NCBI RefSeq assembly: GCF_009184635.1
Contig: NZ_WELI01000002.1
Coordinates: 558,001 to 622,000, forward strand
DNA from: Rudanella paleaurantiibacter
Lineage (GTDB): Bacteria; Bacteroidota; Bacteroidia; Cytophagales; Spirosomataceae
DNA: 64,000 bases
Reading direction: 5' to 3'
Shown: piece after piece, positions 35,804 to 44,290 of the stretch
How the letters are laid out: every line of letters begins with the position of its first letter
Position numbering within the stretch: position 1 is the stretch's first letter
Made by a program: the position numbers and the translations under genes
Notes under the pieces: model-generated
The model's database searches: none
Told to the model about the DNA's origin: nothing
Seen by the model: the letters and a program-made list of their open reading frames with translations, nothing else

Positions 35804-36214
35804 CTACAAGTTTCGCCAGTCGCCCGAGTGAATCGGCACCAGTTTTGCCGTTGATTCGTTGTATGTGTACATCCAGCAGGTCAGCCGTTGCTCGCCCACC
35901 CAAACGGACTGTTGCTGCCGAATATACAGACCGGTGCCGTCGGGGGCTACGTCTTCGTATTCGTCCAGAAACGAAAGGGTGTCGGTCGGGTTATGTAATT
36001 GGTACACCTCGCCCCAGATAGAGGTCGGAGCTGCCGGATCGGGCACTGCGCCTGGAAACCACGACACCCGAAACAGCCAACCGGGCAAACAACCTCGGCC
36101 CACCAGCTGACTCTGTGCGTGCAACCGCCGGGCGTAGGCATTATCGAAGCCCTGCATCAGTGTCCCGTACACAAATACGTACTCGGGAGTAGGCGGCTGA
36201 TGCGGGTTTTGCAT
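35804..36214 (-). CDS. Gamma-glutamylcyclotransferase-like (AIG2/GGCT) protein
   Basis: 136 residues from ATG 36214 (MQNPHQPPTPEYVFVYGTLMQG). The signature YGTLMQG for phosphate/substrate binding is present, followed by GRGCLPGWLFRVSWFPGAVPD, SIWGEVYQL and a catalytic-Glu region LSFLDEYEDV. GGCT-fold proteins convert gamma-glutamyl peptides to 5-oxoproline, though many act on other amides. Convergent with the S41 gene. Confidence 0.88.
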   Translation of the reverse strand: MQNPHQPPTPEYVFVYGTLMQGFDNAYARRLHAQSQLVGRGCLPGWLFRVSWFPGAVPDPAAPTSIWGEVYQLHNPTDTLSFLDEYEDVAPDGTGLYIRQQQSVWVGEQRLTCWMYTYNESTAKLVPIHSGDWRNL

Positions 36215-36262
36215 AAGGGTCTTAGTTTTGTGAGTAAATTTAAGCATCAACAACCTGACGGT

Positions 36263-37723
36263 ATGTACGAGAAAAATATAGGAACCAAACAAAAGGCATT
36301 ACGAATCAATCTTGATCGTAAGATATACGGCTCTTTCGCGGAGATCGGTGCAGGCCAGGAAACAGCGGCCATATTTTTCAAAGCGGGAGGGGCGTCGGGC
36401 ACGATAGCCAAAACCATCTCGGCGTACGATATGACATTTAGCGACGCCATTTACGGCCCCGAAGCCAGTGGACGCTACGTGTGTGAGTCACGGTTGCTGA
36501 AAATGCTCAACCGCGAGTATAACCTGCTCAACGTACGCCTGGCCGATAAGCGGGGCTCCGACACCACCTTTTTCGCGTTTGCCAATACCGTGGTGGCCCT
36601 CAACTATCAGAAAACCAACGAAAGCCACGGTTGGCTGGGCTGCCGGTTTCAGGTGAACCCACAAGCGGCTTACAACGACGTGATTGTGCACGTACGGATG
36701 TTCGACAACGAAAACGTGTTGCAGCAGCAGGCCCTCGGTATTATTGGCACCAACCTGATTTACGGCTGTTTTTACTACCAGAAATCGCCAGAAACGCTGT
36801 TGCAGTCGCTTATGGACGACCTGACCCCCGAACGGATTCAGATCGATATGGTGCGGTTTGATGGGCCCGACTTTGCCGATGTGGACAACCGACTGATGAG
36901 CCTGCGGCTGGTTCGGAACGGATTTACAGACGCGGCCCTCTTCGGCCCCGACGGGCGGGTGCTGCAACCTTCCGAAGCGTTGTACAAGAAGAATATTCTG
37001 GTGATGCGCGGCCGTTTGCGCCCCGTTACCAACGTACACGTCGACATGATCGAAAACGGCCTGAAGCAATTCAAGGAAGAGCAGGACGTAGACCCCGGCA
37101 AAGTGGTGATGCTCTCGGAGCTGACCCTACAAAACCTGAAAGCGAGCGACGCGGGCATAGACGAGAAAGACTTTCTGGACCGGGTCGATATTTTGTGTTC
37201 GCTGGGGCAAACGGTAATGATCTCGAATTACCACGAGTACTACCGGCTGGTGGCGTATCTGGCCCGGCTTACCCGGCTCAAGATTGGCCTGATTATGGGT
37301 ATCCCGAACCTCGAATACATTTTCGACGAGGCCCACTACGAATTTTTGCCGGGCGGTATTCTGGAGTCGTTTGCCAACCTGTTCAGCCGGAAAGTGAAGC
37401 TCTTTATTTACCCCACCCTCCGGCCCGACGGCAGCATATACGATTGCGAGGATTTCCACGTATCCGACCATTTGGCCCCGCTTTTCATGTACCTGACGCA
37501 AAACGACAAGATCGAGAGCATCACAGACTACAACGAAGAGAACCTGCACATCTCCACCGACCGGGTGCTTGAGCTGATTCAGAACGGCGAAGAAGGCTGG
37601 GAAGGATTCGTGCCTGAGAGCGTAGCTAAACGCATCAAGGAAAAGCATCTGTTTGGCTACCCCAGTGAGGTGCAGTATGTACCTATCGGCGAGCAGGTAC
37701 GCCAGCAAGCTGTGCAGGCGTAG
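36263..37723 (+). CDS. Conserved Bacteroidota protein of unknown function, 486 residues
   Basis: Starts MYEKNIGTKQKALRINLDRK at ATG 36263; the longer frame from 35999 runs through the neighbouring gene and is disfavoured. Strongly conserved-looking N-terminal segment KIYGSFAEIGAGQETAAIFF, GGASGTIAKTISAYDM and FSDAIYGPEASGRYVCESRLL, followed by RGSDTTFFAFANTVV. The second half contains MVRFDGPDFADVDNRLMSLRLV and LVAYLARLTRLKIGLIMGIPNLEYIFDE. No signal peptide or membrane helix; probably cytoplasmic. I recall relatives under loose names such as nicotinamide nucleotide adenylyltransferase, without visible support here. Function open. Confidence 0.85.
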   Translation: MYEKNIGTKQKALRINLDRKIYGSFAEIGAGQETAAIFFKAGGASGTIAKTISAYDMTFSDAIYGPEASGRYVCESRLLKMLNREYNLLNVRLADKRGSDTTFFAFANTVVALNYQKTNESHGWLGCRFQVNPQAAYNDVIVHVRMFDNENVLQQQALGIIGTNLIYGCFYYQKSPETLLQSLMDDLTPERIQIDMVRFDGPDFADVDNRLMSLRLVRNGFTDAALFGPDGRVLQPSEALYKKNILVMRGRLRPVTNVHVDMIENGLKQFKEEQDVDPGKVVMLSELTLQNLKASDAGIDEKDFLDRVDILCSLGQTVMISNYHEYYRLVAYLARLTRLKIGLIMGIPNLEYIFDEAHYEFLPGGILESFANLFSRKVKLFIYPTLRPDGSIYDCEDFHVSDHLAPLFMYLTQNDKIESITDYNEENLHISTDRVLELIQNGEEGWEGFVPESVAKRIKEKHLFGYPSEVQYVPIGEQVRQQAVQA

Positions 37724-37779
37724 GGGTCACAGTTCGCCCCGAAACCAAAAACTATACACTAAAAGCCCCCAAACACCCC

Positions 37780-38346
37780 TCAGTACCGTTCGGCCTGCGC
37801 TTTAAGTTGGAACGACAGGGCTACGATAAGCGCGCCCAGAATAATCGGAAAAATGCCGACCATACCCAGTGAGTCGTCGAACCCACGCGGCCGCATCAGA
37901 ATAGTAAAGGCAAGCCCACCCGATACCAGTACGTTGGCGAAGTGAATATATTTGGCCGGATAGTTGGTAACGGTAGCGCCCCGAGCCGACATGAATACGT
38001 ACATAGCCTGCACCGACTGCAGAAAGGCGTACATCATGGCCCAAAAGCCCAGTACATCCACAAACCCTTTGATGGTGCCGCTGGAATACACAAATAGGGC
38101 AATGCCAAAGCCGATATCGGCTACCCCGTGCATAATGCCCCAGATGTTGTTACGGTCGGAGCGCTCGTTGGTGAAGGCAAAAATGAAACCCAGAATACCT
38201 GCTACGACGGCCAAAACCCCGATAATTGAGGCCGACTGTGCCGAGTAGTTGGCCGAAAACACAAACATGAATACACCAATCAGCACATAAATAACGCCCC
38301 GCGCTGATAAGAGCCACCAACGTTGAGCTGAGCGTGTCGTTTCCAT
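37780..38346 (-). CDS. HdeD family (DUF308) membrane protein
   Basis: 188 residues with six membrane helices in three pairs: GVIYVLIGVFMFVFSANY, SIIGVLAVVAGILGFIFAF, IMHGVADIGFGIALFVYSSG, LGFWAMMYAFLQSVQAMYVF, and two more. This is the HdeD/DUF308 fold, known in acid resistance in Escherichia coli; here the role is unknown. Monocistronic. Confidence 0.85.
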   Translation of the reverse strand: METTRSAQRWWLLSARGVIYVLIGVFMFVFSANYSAQSASIIGVLAVVAGILGFIFAFTNERSDRNNIWGIMHGVADIGFGIALFVYSSGTIKGFVDVLGFWAMMYAFLQSVQAMYVFMSARGATVTNYPAKYIHFANVLVSGGLAFTILMRPRGFDDSLGMVGIFPIILGALIVALSFQLKAQAERY

Positions 38347-38575
38347 AGTCGTTGAGTTTTATCTAAAAAGTCTACCTAACCTCTACTGAAAATAACCTTA
38401 TTTTGTTTGCATAGCCAACGGTTAAGTTAGGGAGGTAACTAACCCGGCTCCGCTTCGTTTTTAGGTATGTGTGCGTAGGTCATTGCGATGATAGCATGCT
38501 GTACCGGAAACAAAAAACCCGAAACAATACGCCGAAACGAGGCCCTTATTAATCAACGAACTACTGTCAAACTGT

Positions 38576-39715
38576 ATGAAATTCGGAACCAAAGCCATAC
38601 ACGCGGGGGTACAACCCGACCCCACCACGGGCGCCATCATGACGCCTATTTACCAGACATCGACCTACGTACAGGAGTCGCCCGGTAAGCACAAGGGGTA
38701 CGAGTATGCCCGTACCCAAAACCCTACCCGCGACGCCCTTCAGGCCAACTTGGCCGCCCTCGAAAACGGGCAGCATGGCCTCTGCTTCGCGTCGGGCCTG
38801 GGTGCTACCGATGCCATTCTGAAACTCTTTAAGCCCGGCGACGAAATCATTGCCAGCAGCGACCTCTACGGCGGTACGTACCGGATCATGGTTCGGGTAT
38901 TCAGCGAGTTTGGGTTGACATTCCGGTTTGTGTCGCTCGACGACCCGGCGAACCTTAAAGCGGCCCTGACCGACAAAACCCGCATGGTTTGGATCGAGAC
39001 GCCCACCAACCCCCTGCTGCGCATTGTTGATATAGCGGCCATTGCTCAGATCACTAAAACCCGGAACATCCAGTTGGTGGTCGACAATACCTTTGCCTCG
39101 CCTTACCTGCAAAATCCGCTCGACCTTGGGGCCGATATTGTGGTACATTCCGTCACCAAATACATTGGAGGGCACTCCGACACGGTGATGGGCGCTATTA
39201 TCACCAACGACGATGAAACGACCAACCGGCTTCGGTTTATTCAGAATGCCTGCGGGGCGGTTCCGGGGCCTCAGGATTGTTTTTTGGCCTTACGAGGTAT
39301 CAAAACACTGCACGTTCGGATGGACCGGCACTGCCAGAATGCCCAACGCGTAGCTGAGTATTTGCAAAAGCATCCCAAAGTGAGCCAGGTATACTACCCC
39401 GGCCTGCCCAACCACCCCGGTCATGAACTGGCAAAAAAGCAAATGCGGGGCTTTGGCGGGATGGTCTCGTTTGAACTCGTGGGCGACTCACTGCCGGAAG
39501 CTGTGCGGGTAATGGAGAGTTTCGAGGTGTTTTCGTTGGGTGAGTCGTTGGGTGGGGTTGAGTCGTTGTGTACGCACCCGGCCAGCATGACCCACGCGAG
39601 CATTCCGAAAGCCGAGCGGGAGGCCAATGGCCTGAAAGATACCCTGATTCGACTCAGTGTGGGCATTGAAGACGCCGACGACCTGATTGCCGACCTGGAA
39701 CGGGCTATTGGTTAA
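38576..39715 (+). CDS. Trans-sulfuration PLP enzyme (cystathionine gamma-synthase/lyase)
   Basis: 379 residues of the Cys/Met metabolism PLP family. Starts MKFGTKAIHAGVQPDPTTGAIMTPIYQTSTYVQ. Cofactor lysine in VVHSVTKYIGGHSDTVMGA; phosphate/substrate Tyr-Arg in YEYARTQNPTR, and GLCFASGLGATDAIL. The C-terminal ESLCTHPASMTHASIPK suggests a gamma-lyase/synthase rather than O-acetylhomoserine sulfhydrylase, which is longer. Either direction of trans-sulfuration is possible. The stop overlaps the convergent ParE-type toxin stop by 3 bases. Confidence 0.94.
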   Translation: MKFGTKAIHAGVQPDPTTGAIMTPIYQTSTYVQESPGKHKGYEYARTQNPTRDALQANLAALENGQHGLCFASGLGATDAILKLFKPGDEIIASSDLYGGTYRIMVRVFSEFGLTFRFVSLDDPANLKAALTDKTRMVWIETPTNPLLRIVDIAAIAQITKTRNIQLVVDNTFASPYLQNPLDLGADIVVHSVTKYIGGHSDTVMGAIITNDDETTNRLRFIQNACGAVPGPQDCFLALRGIKTLHVRMDRHCQNAQRVAEYLQKHPKVSQVYYPGLPNHPGHELAKKQMRGFGGMVSFELVGDSLPEAVRVMESFEVFSLGESLGGVESLCTHPASMTHASIPKAEREANGLKDTLIRLSVGIEDADDLIADLERAIG

Positions 39716-40014
39716 TCAAAAAGAGACTCTAACGAAAGTGGGGTGGAGCTATGCTGAATTGTTAATATTCGGATTCTATCCCGACTAACAAGTTGGTATA
39801 CGATTCGGTATTGTTTAAATAATAGCTCCCTCACTTTTGTACTGCCAATTTCGGGCACCATTCGGCCCATTTCAGGGAAGTTTTTGAGCAGCTCGACCTT
39901 CTCAAAAACCTTTTCTACAAAAGCATTAGCCAAAGGTTTTGAGTACTGAGCCAAATATTCGGCAATAGTATCAATGTCCTCAAAAACCTGATTCGACCAG
40001 TCTATTGCAACCAT
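39712..40014 (-). CDS. ParE/RelE-type toxin
   Basis: 100 residues of the RelE/ParE fold: VAIDWSNQVFEDIDTIAEYLAQYSKPLANAFVEKVFEKVELLKNFPEMGRMVPEIGSTKVRELL with the expected FPEMGR turn, RELLFKQYRIVYQL strand and IRILTIQHSSTPLSL tail. These toxins either inhibit gyrase (ParE) or cleave mRNA (RelE); the pattern GRxVPE...REL is ParE-like. Its start overlaps the antitoxin stop by 13 bp, so translation is coupled. Lies between metabolic gene and recF. Confidence 0.92.
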   Translation of the reverse strand: MVAIDWSNQVFEDIDTIAEYLAQYSKPLANAFVEKVFEKVELLKNFPEMGRMVPEIGSTKVRELLFKQYRIVYQLVSRDRIRILTIQHSSTPLSLESLFD

Positions 40015-40184
40015 TTCGCCAATTTCCCTTTTAGCTCATCGGTTGTGTACGTTTCGCCATGTTCCCCTTGTTTGATACCGTTTTCTATTTTCTGAACAAA
40101 CAACAACCGCTCAACGAGTTCATCGATAGAGAACTCGGTCGGAAAGTCCTTGATGCTATCTAACAATTTGTCTTTCGTCAGCAT
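40002..40184 (-). CDS. Antitoxin partner of ParE-type toxin
   Basis: 60-residue acidic helical protein (MLTKDKLLDSIKDFPTEFSIDELVERLLFVQKIENGIKQGEHGETYTTDELKGKLAKWLQ shortened here to its ends). It is encoded directly ahead of the toxin and overlaps it by 13 bp. The first half has the SIDELVERLLF helix; the second half (YTTDELKGKLAKWL) is likely the toxin-wrapping tail. No ribbon-helix-helix motif is obvious. Its sequence resembles antitoxins of Bacteroidota ParE pairs. Confidence 0.8.
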   Translation of the reverse strand: MLTKDKLLDSIKDFPTEFSIDELVERLLFVQKIENGIKQGEHGETYTTDELKGKLAKWLQ

Positions 40185-40217
40185 AATCCGAATCGTTTTT
40201 AGTAAAGATAACCATTA

Positions 40218-41378
40218 TCACCGCCCAACGTCAAAAAACCGGACGTCGGCCCGAACGGATTCGAGCAACTGCCGGGTTCGTTCGGGCCGGGCATCGGTGA
40301 TAAACAACTGCCCAAACGTATCGTGCTCCATCAAGTCAATTAGTTTGCCAATGCGCCGGTCGTCGAGCTTATCGAAAATATCATCAAGCAACAAAATCGG
40401 CTTGACGCCTTTCTCGGCCAGCAACTGATCAAACTGCGCCATTTTCAGCGCAATCACAAAGGTTTTCTGCTGCCCCTGCGACCCAAACTTTTTTAAGGGT
40501 ACGGCCATCCGGGGTACGGCTCCCGGTTCGGCCTCAGCCTCTCCGCTCCCAATCGTGAACAGGTAATCATCTTTGTGGACGCCCATCGTGGTGCGTTGCA
40601 GCACCATGTCGCGCCGACGACTCAGCCGAAACTCATCCACAAAATCGGGTTTCCCGACCTCCGACTCGTACACGATCCCGACGGTTTCGCGATCGTCGCT
40701 CAGAAAAGCGTAGTGCTGGCAGAACGACGGCAGAAACTCCTCCACAAATCGCCGACGCCGGTCGTGAATACGGCCTGCCAACTGGAGCAGGGGCTCATCG
40801 TAGGTATCCAGCAAATCGTTATCCACCTGATTACGCTCGGCCAGAATTTTCAGCAGGCTATTTCGCTGCTTGAGCACCTGCTGGTACGCTAGATAGTCGC
40901 GGAGGTAGTCGGCATCGAGCTGCGACAGCACACCGTCGAAAAAGTGCCGCCGGTCTTCCGAATGCTCCCGCACCAGATCGGTATCATTAGGGGCCATGAG
41001 CACCACTGGAAACCGGCCAATGTGCTCGCTGACGCGTTCATAGGCTTTTTTGTCGGCCATGACCACCTTACGCTGGCCTTTTTGTAAGCTAATGGTAATC
41101 TGCGTATGCCGGGCCAATTGGGGTTCAGGATGAGAATCGGTCAACTCACCCGAAACGAACGTCCCGTCGATAATGAAAAAGTCGGCGTCGTGGTTAATAT
41201 TTAGAATATCCTGACTGTGAAACGCGCTCTTGGTGAGTGACAGGAAGTAAACCGCATCGAGCAGGTTGGTTTTGCCACTGCCATTGGGCCCCACAATCAC
41301 ATTGACCTGTTGCCCAAACTGGAACCGAATATCTTCGTAGCTTTTAAATTGGGTCAGGCTGAGTTTTTCTAAATACAT
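40218..41378 (-). CDS. recF: DNA replication and repair protein RecF
   Basis: ATPase that helps load RecA at gaps. 386 residues from ATG 41378 (MYLEKLSLTQFKSYEDIRF); the frame opens 54 bases earlier. Walker A NVIVGPNGSGKTNLLDA; conserved VHKDDYLF; ABC signature region KFGSQGQQKTFVIALKMAQF; Walker B PILLLDDIFDKLDD. Bacterial RecF is usually near dnaN/dnaA but stands alone in many Bacteroidota. Downstream are the toxin-antitoxin genes on the same strand. Confidence 0.97.
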   Translation of the reverse strand: MYLEKLSLTQFKSYEDIRFQFGQQVNVIVGPNGSGKTNLLDAVYFLSLTKSAFHSQDILNINHDADFFIIDGTFVSGELTDSHPEPQLARHTQITISLQKGQRKVVMADKKAYERVSEHIGRFPVVLMAPNDTDLVREHSEDRRHFFDGVLSQLDADYLRDYLAYQQVLKQRNSLLKILAERNQVDNDLLDTYDEPLLQLAGRIHDRRRRFVEEFLPSFCQHYAFLSDDRETVGIVYESEVGKPDFVDEFRLSRRRDMVLQRTTMGVHKDDYLFTIGSGEAEAEPGAVPRMAVPLKKFGSQGQQKTFVIALKMAQFDQLLAEKGVKPILLLDDIFDKLDDRRIGKLIDLMEHDTFGQLFITDARPERTRQLLESVRADVRFFDVGR

Positions 41379-41662
41379 CAAATGGGCTGATACGAACGTA
41401 AGTAAAGCGGAAAGACGCCGACAACAGGACAATTTTAGAACAAATAGCGGCCTCGTACCAATGACAATTCTGAATGACGAACGACTAAATCGTTTTATGC
41501 GTAATTTCGCGCCACTGTCCGGCTACCGTTCCCTGCTCTAAGGAAACAAAGTTACCGGAAGCACTGTTCCGCATTGACTGTGTCACGAACGGTGTTTCTG
41601 GCAGCAATTCTTCAAAGCAGTACGGTTCAACTCTGGCCCGACTGACCTACGAAATAACCACT

Positions 41663-42688
41663 ATGGCAAGCGTCAAAGAAAAGAAGCAGGCTCCCGCCAA
41701 AACGCAGCACCCGAAGGAGCGCTACATGTATTGGTACGAGTCGATGCAGTTGCAGCGGAAATTTGAGGAGAAGGCCGGCCAACTCTACGGCCAGCAAAAA
41801 ATCCGGGGCTTTTGCCACCTATATATCGGACAGGAAGCGTGTTCGTCGGGGGCTTACTCAGCCCTTACTAAAGACGACAAGTGGATCACGGCTTACCGTG
41901 ACCACGGCATTCCACTCGCTCTTGGTTCCGATCCCAAGGCCGTCATGGCCGAGCTGTTTGCCAAGCAAACCGGCTCCTCGAAGGGAAAAGGTGGCTCTAT
42001 GCACATCTTCGACAAATCGGTCAACTTTATGGGTGGCCACGGCATTGTAGGGGCGCAGATTCCGCTCGGCGCGGGTATCGCCTTTGCCGAGAAGTACAAT
42101 AAAACGCAGAATCTCTGCATCTGTTTCTTCGGCGACGGAGCTACCCGGCAGGGTGCCCTGCACGAGGCCTTCAACATGGCCATGACCTGGAAACTGCCCG
42201 TGATTTTTGTAGTCGAGAACAACGGCTACGCTATGGGTACTTCAGTAGCCCGGACCTCAAACGTAACTGAGTTGTACACCCTCGGCGAAGCCTACGACAT
42301 GCCGTCGGAGCCCGTAGATGCAATGGACGTTGAGGCCGTTCACGAAGCAGTAAGCCGGGCCGCCGACCGTGCCCGCACTGGCGAAGGCCCCACGTTCCTG
42401 GAATTCCGTACGTACCGGTACCGCGGCCACTCTATGTCGGACCCGCAGAAATACCGGACCAAAGAAGAAGTAGAGCAATACAAGCAGCGCGACCCGATTG
42501 AGCAGGTGAAAGCCCGGATTCTGGAGCTGGGCCTGGCTACCGAAGCTGACCTTGAGGCTATCGACAAGAAAATCAAAGTGCAGGTGGATGAGTCGGTGAA
42601 GTTTGCCGAAGAATCGCCCTACCCACCGGCCGAAGAAGCGTTCAAAGACGTGTACATGCAGAAAGATTACCCCTACCTGGTGGAGTAA
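41663..42688 (+). CDS. pdhA: Pyruvate dehydrogenase E1 alpha subunit
   Basis: 341 residues. Thiamine-diphosphate binding motif CFFGDGATRQGALHEAFNMAMTWKLPVIFVVENN is complete, preceded by GKGGSMHIFDKSVNFMGGHGIVGAQIPLGAGIA and followed by the phosphorylation-loop-like region YRYRGHSMSDPQKYRTKEEVEQY. A Lys/Gln-rich N-terminus (MASVKEKKQAPAKTQHP) is typical of Bacteroidota PdhA. The beta subunit pdhB is not adjacent, so it is encoded elsewhere. A TAATTTCG sequence at 41502-41509 may be its -7 box with a long leader. Confidence 0.95.
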   Translation: MASVKEKKQAPAKTQHPKERYMYWYESMQLQRKFEEKAGQLYGQQKIRGFCHLYIGQEACSSGAYSALTKDDKWITAYRDHGIPLALGSDPKAVMAELFAKQTGSSKGKGGSMHIFDKSVNFMGGHGIVGAQIPLGAGIAFAEKYNKTQNLCICFFGDGATRQGALHEAFNMAMTWKLPVIFVVENNGYAMGTSVARTSNVTELYTLGEAYDMPSEPVDAMDVEAVHEAVSRAADRARTGEGPTFLEFRTYRYRGHSMSDPQKYRTKEEVEQYKQRDPIEQVKARILELGLATEADLEAIDKKIKVQVDESVKFAEESPYPPAEEAFKDVYMQKDYPYLVE

Positions 42689-42833
42689 TCCGGGCTTGAA
42701 ACGTACCCCTGCAGAGGGTAGTGCAACAGGAAGAAACGGGTTCTGATAGGCCTGCTCTTCCGGTAGCATTACCCTTTGTTTGTTTAGATGCGTTACATTT
42801 TCTGCTAAAGATTTGACGCTATGCTTTTTCACA

Positions 42834-42855
42834 TTGTCAAATCTTCCTAATTTTG
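42834..42855 (+). promoter_or_regulatory. Predicted promoter of TPR protein
   Basis: TAATTTTG (42848-42855) matches TAnnTTTG and lies 20 bases before the ATG at 42875. A TTG at 42834 is too close to be a proper -33 box, so only the -7 element is trusted. Confidence 0.45.
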
Positions 42856-42874
42856 CGATTCAAATTGCAAAAAT

Positions 42875-43570
42875 ATGAGCAAGAAGAACACGGCATTGGA
42901 GTTTCTGGAAGACCCGGACGCACTGGCGGGTCAGTTGGAGAGAGCCGAAGATTTCTTTGAAAAGAACCGTAACATCCTTTTTGGTGTCGTGGGTGGCATC
43001 GTACTGTTGATCGCTGGGTACTTCGGGTATCAATACTACCAGAGTACGCAGGACGAAACCGCACAGAACGAACTGTTCCCCGCCGTTTACAAGCTGGAGG
43101 CCGACTCACTCAAGCAAGCCCTCAACGGCACGGGTGCTAACCCCGGTCTGCTTTCAGTTGCCGACAACTACGGTTCGACCAATGCCGGTAATCTGGCTGA
43201 TTTTTACGCGGGCCTGGCTCTGCTGAAGCAAGGCAAAAATGACGAAGCCATCGAGCACCTGAAGAGCTTTAGCTCGTCGGATCTGCTGGTGCAGGCACGG
43301 GCCTATGCGCTCATCGGCGACGCGTACATGGAGAAGAAGAGCTTCGACGAAGCGGCCGACTACTACCAGAAGGCTGCCGACTACAAGCCGAATAAGTTTT
43401 TCTCACCTGCTTATCTGACTAAGCTGGCGGTTGCTTACGAGCAGGCCAAGCAAAACGATAAGGCAATTGCTACGTATAACTCAATCATTGAGAAGTACCC
43501 GGAATCGGTTGATGCGATCAACGCGAAGAAATATAAATCCATGCTCGAAGCGATGACCGGTGAGTCGTAA
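42875..43570 (+). CDS. Tetratricopeptide repeat protein with membrane anchor (YfgM-like)
   Basis: 231 residues. Acidic N-terminal part (MSKKNTALEFLEDPDALAGQLERAEDFFEKNRN), one membrane helix (ILFGVVGGIVLLIAGYFGYQYY), then TPR repeats (NLADFYAGLALLKQGKNDEAIEHL, VQARAYALIGDAYMEKKSFDEAADYYQKA, LTKLAVAYEQAKQNDKAIATYNSIIEKYP). This topology is like the periplasmic chaperone YfgM. Ends at a terminator at 43599. Confidence 0.85.
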   Translation: MSKKNTALEFLEDPDALAGQLERAEDFFEKNRNILFGVVGGIVLLIAGYFGYQYYQSTQDETAQNELFPAVYKLEADSLKQALNGTGANPGLLSVADNYGSTNAGNLADFYAGLALLKQGKNDEAIEHLKSFSSSDLLVQARAYALIGDAYMEKKSFDEAADYYQKAADYKPNKFFSPAYLTKLAVAYEQAKQNDKAIATYNSIIEKYPESVDAINAKKYKSMLEAMTGES

Positions 43571-43598
43571 GCGTAGGTGAAGCATGTACAACACCCTA

Positions 43599-43638
43599 CA
43601 AAAGGACGAAGCCGGTCAGCGGGTTCGTCCTTTTTTCT
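43599..43638 (+). terminator. Rho-independent terminator
   Basis: AAAAGGACGAA...TTCGTCCTTTTTT forms a short stem with T-run, 28 bases after the TPR-protein stop. Confidence 0.85.
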
Positions 43639-43640
43639 TG

Positions 43641-43724
43641 TTTTTGCCATTCCGACGTCAGGAGAAATCTAACTCTCCTAACAGGCCAATACAAGATTTC
43701 TCCTGACGTCGAAATGACAAAAGA
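43641..43724. repeat. CATTCCGACG-type hairpin (copy A)
   Basis: TTTTGCCATTCCGACGTCAG... (43641-43670) pairs with the right arm at 43694-43723 over 29 bp with two mismatches. It ends right at the ribH ATG. The outer parts (TTTTGYCATTYCGACG and AGGAGRAATCT) are shared with the hairpin at 50316-50404, a repeat widespread in Bacteroidota by recollection. Confidence 0.8.
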
Positions 43725-44218
43725 TGTCTTCTGCCAATAAAAACCTGAGTGTTTTCTCCACCGATAACCTCCCTGACATCAGCACGCGTCGGTTTGCCCT
43801 GGTGGTAGCCGAGTGGAACGAGGAGGTTACCGAAGCCCTGTTTGAGGGGGCGTACCAAACCCTGCTCAACCACGGTGCCCAGCCCGACCATATCATCCGG
43901 GCCAACGTACCGGGTAGTTATGAGCTGACCACAGCCGCCAATTGGCTCGCTCAACGCGCCGACATCGACGCAGTGATTGCCATTGGCTGCGTGATTCAGG
44001 GCGAAACCAAGCACAACGACTACATCAACCACGCCGTAGCTCAGGGGCTCACCAACGTGTCTCTGAAAACAAACAAGCCGGTTATTTTCGGCGTGCTGAC
44101 ACCCAATACCCAGCAGCAGGCCCTTGACCGGGCGGGCGGCATTCACGGGAACAAAGGCGACGAAGCAGCCATTACAGCAATCAAAATGTTAAAATTGAGC
44201 GAATTAGTAAATGAGTGA
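43724..44218 (+). CDS. ribH: 6,7-dimethyl-8-ribityllumazine synthase
   Basis: Penultimate step of riboflavin synthesis, assembled as an icosahedral or pentameric shell. 164 residues. Landmarks: RFALVVAEWNEEVTEALFEGAYQTLLNHGA, VPGSYELTTAANWLAQRADIDAVIAIGCVIQGETKHNDYINHAVAQGL and NKPVIFGVLTPNT. The active-site His is in the GETKHNDYI segment. Its last codons and stop lie in the left arm of hairpin P2. Close upstream of lysC (73 bp) on the same strand. Confidence 0.96.
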   Translation: MSSANKNLSVFSTDNLPDISTRRFALVVAEWNEEVTEALFEGAYQTLLNHGAQPDHIIRANVPGSYELTTAANWLAQRADIDAVIAIGCVIQGETKHNDYINHAVAQGLTNVSLKTNKPVIFGVLTPNTQQQALDRAGGIHGNKGDEAAITAIKMLKLSELVNE

Positions 44219-44290
44219 ATGAGCAAATAGGTTTCGGCCTACTGCGCAGTATTCACTCTTTCACTCTTTCACTCATTCACCAATTAACTC
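44204..44290. repeat. Word-repeat hairpin P2 (GAGTGAATGAG type)
   Basis: AATTAGTAAATGAGTGAATGAG (44204-44225, imperfect) pairs with ATTCACTCTTTCACTCTTTC... on the right, which ends at the lysC ATG (44291). Stem about 22 bp with four mismatches. The left arm is coding for the ribH C-terminus and stop. Confidence 0.75.
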
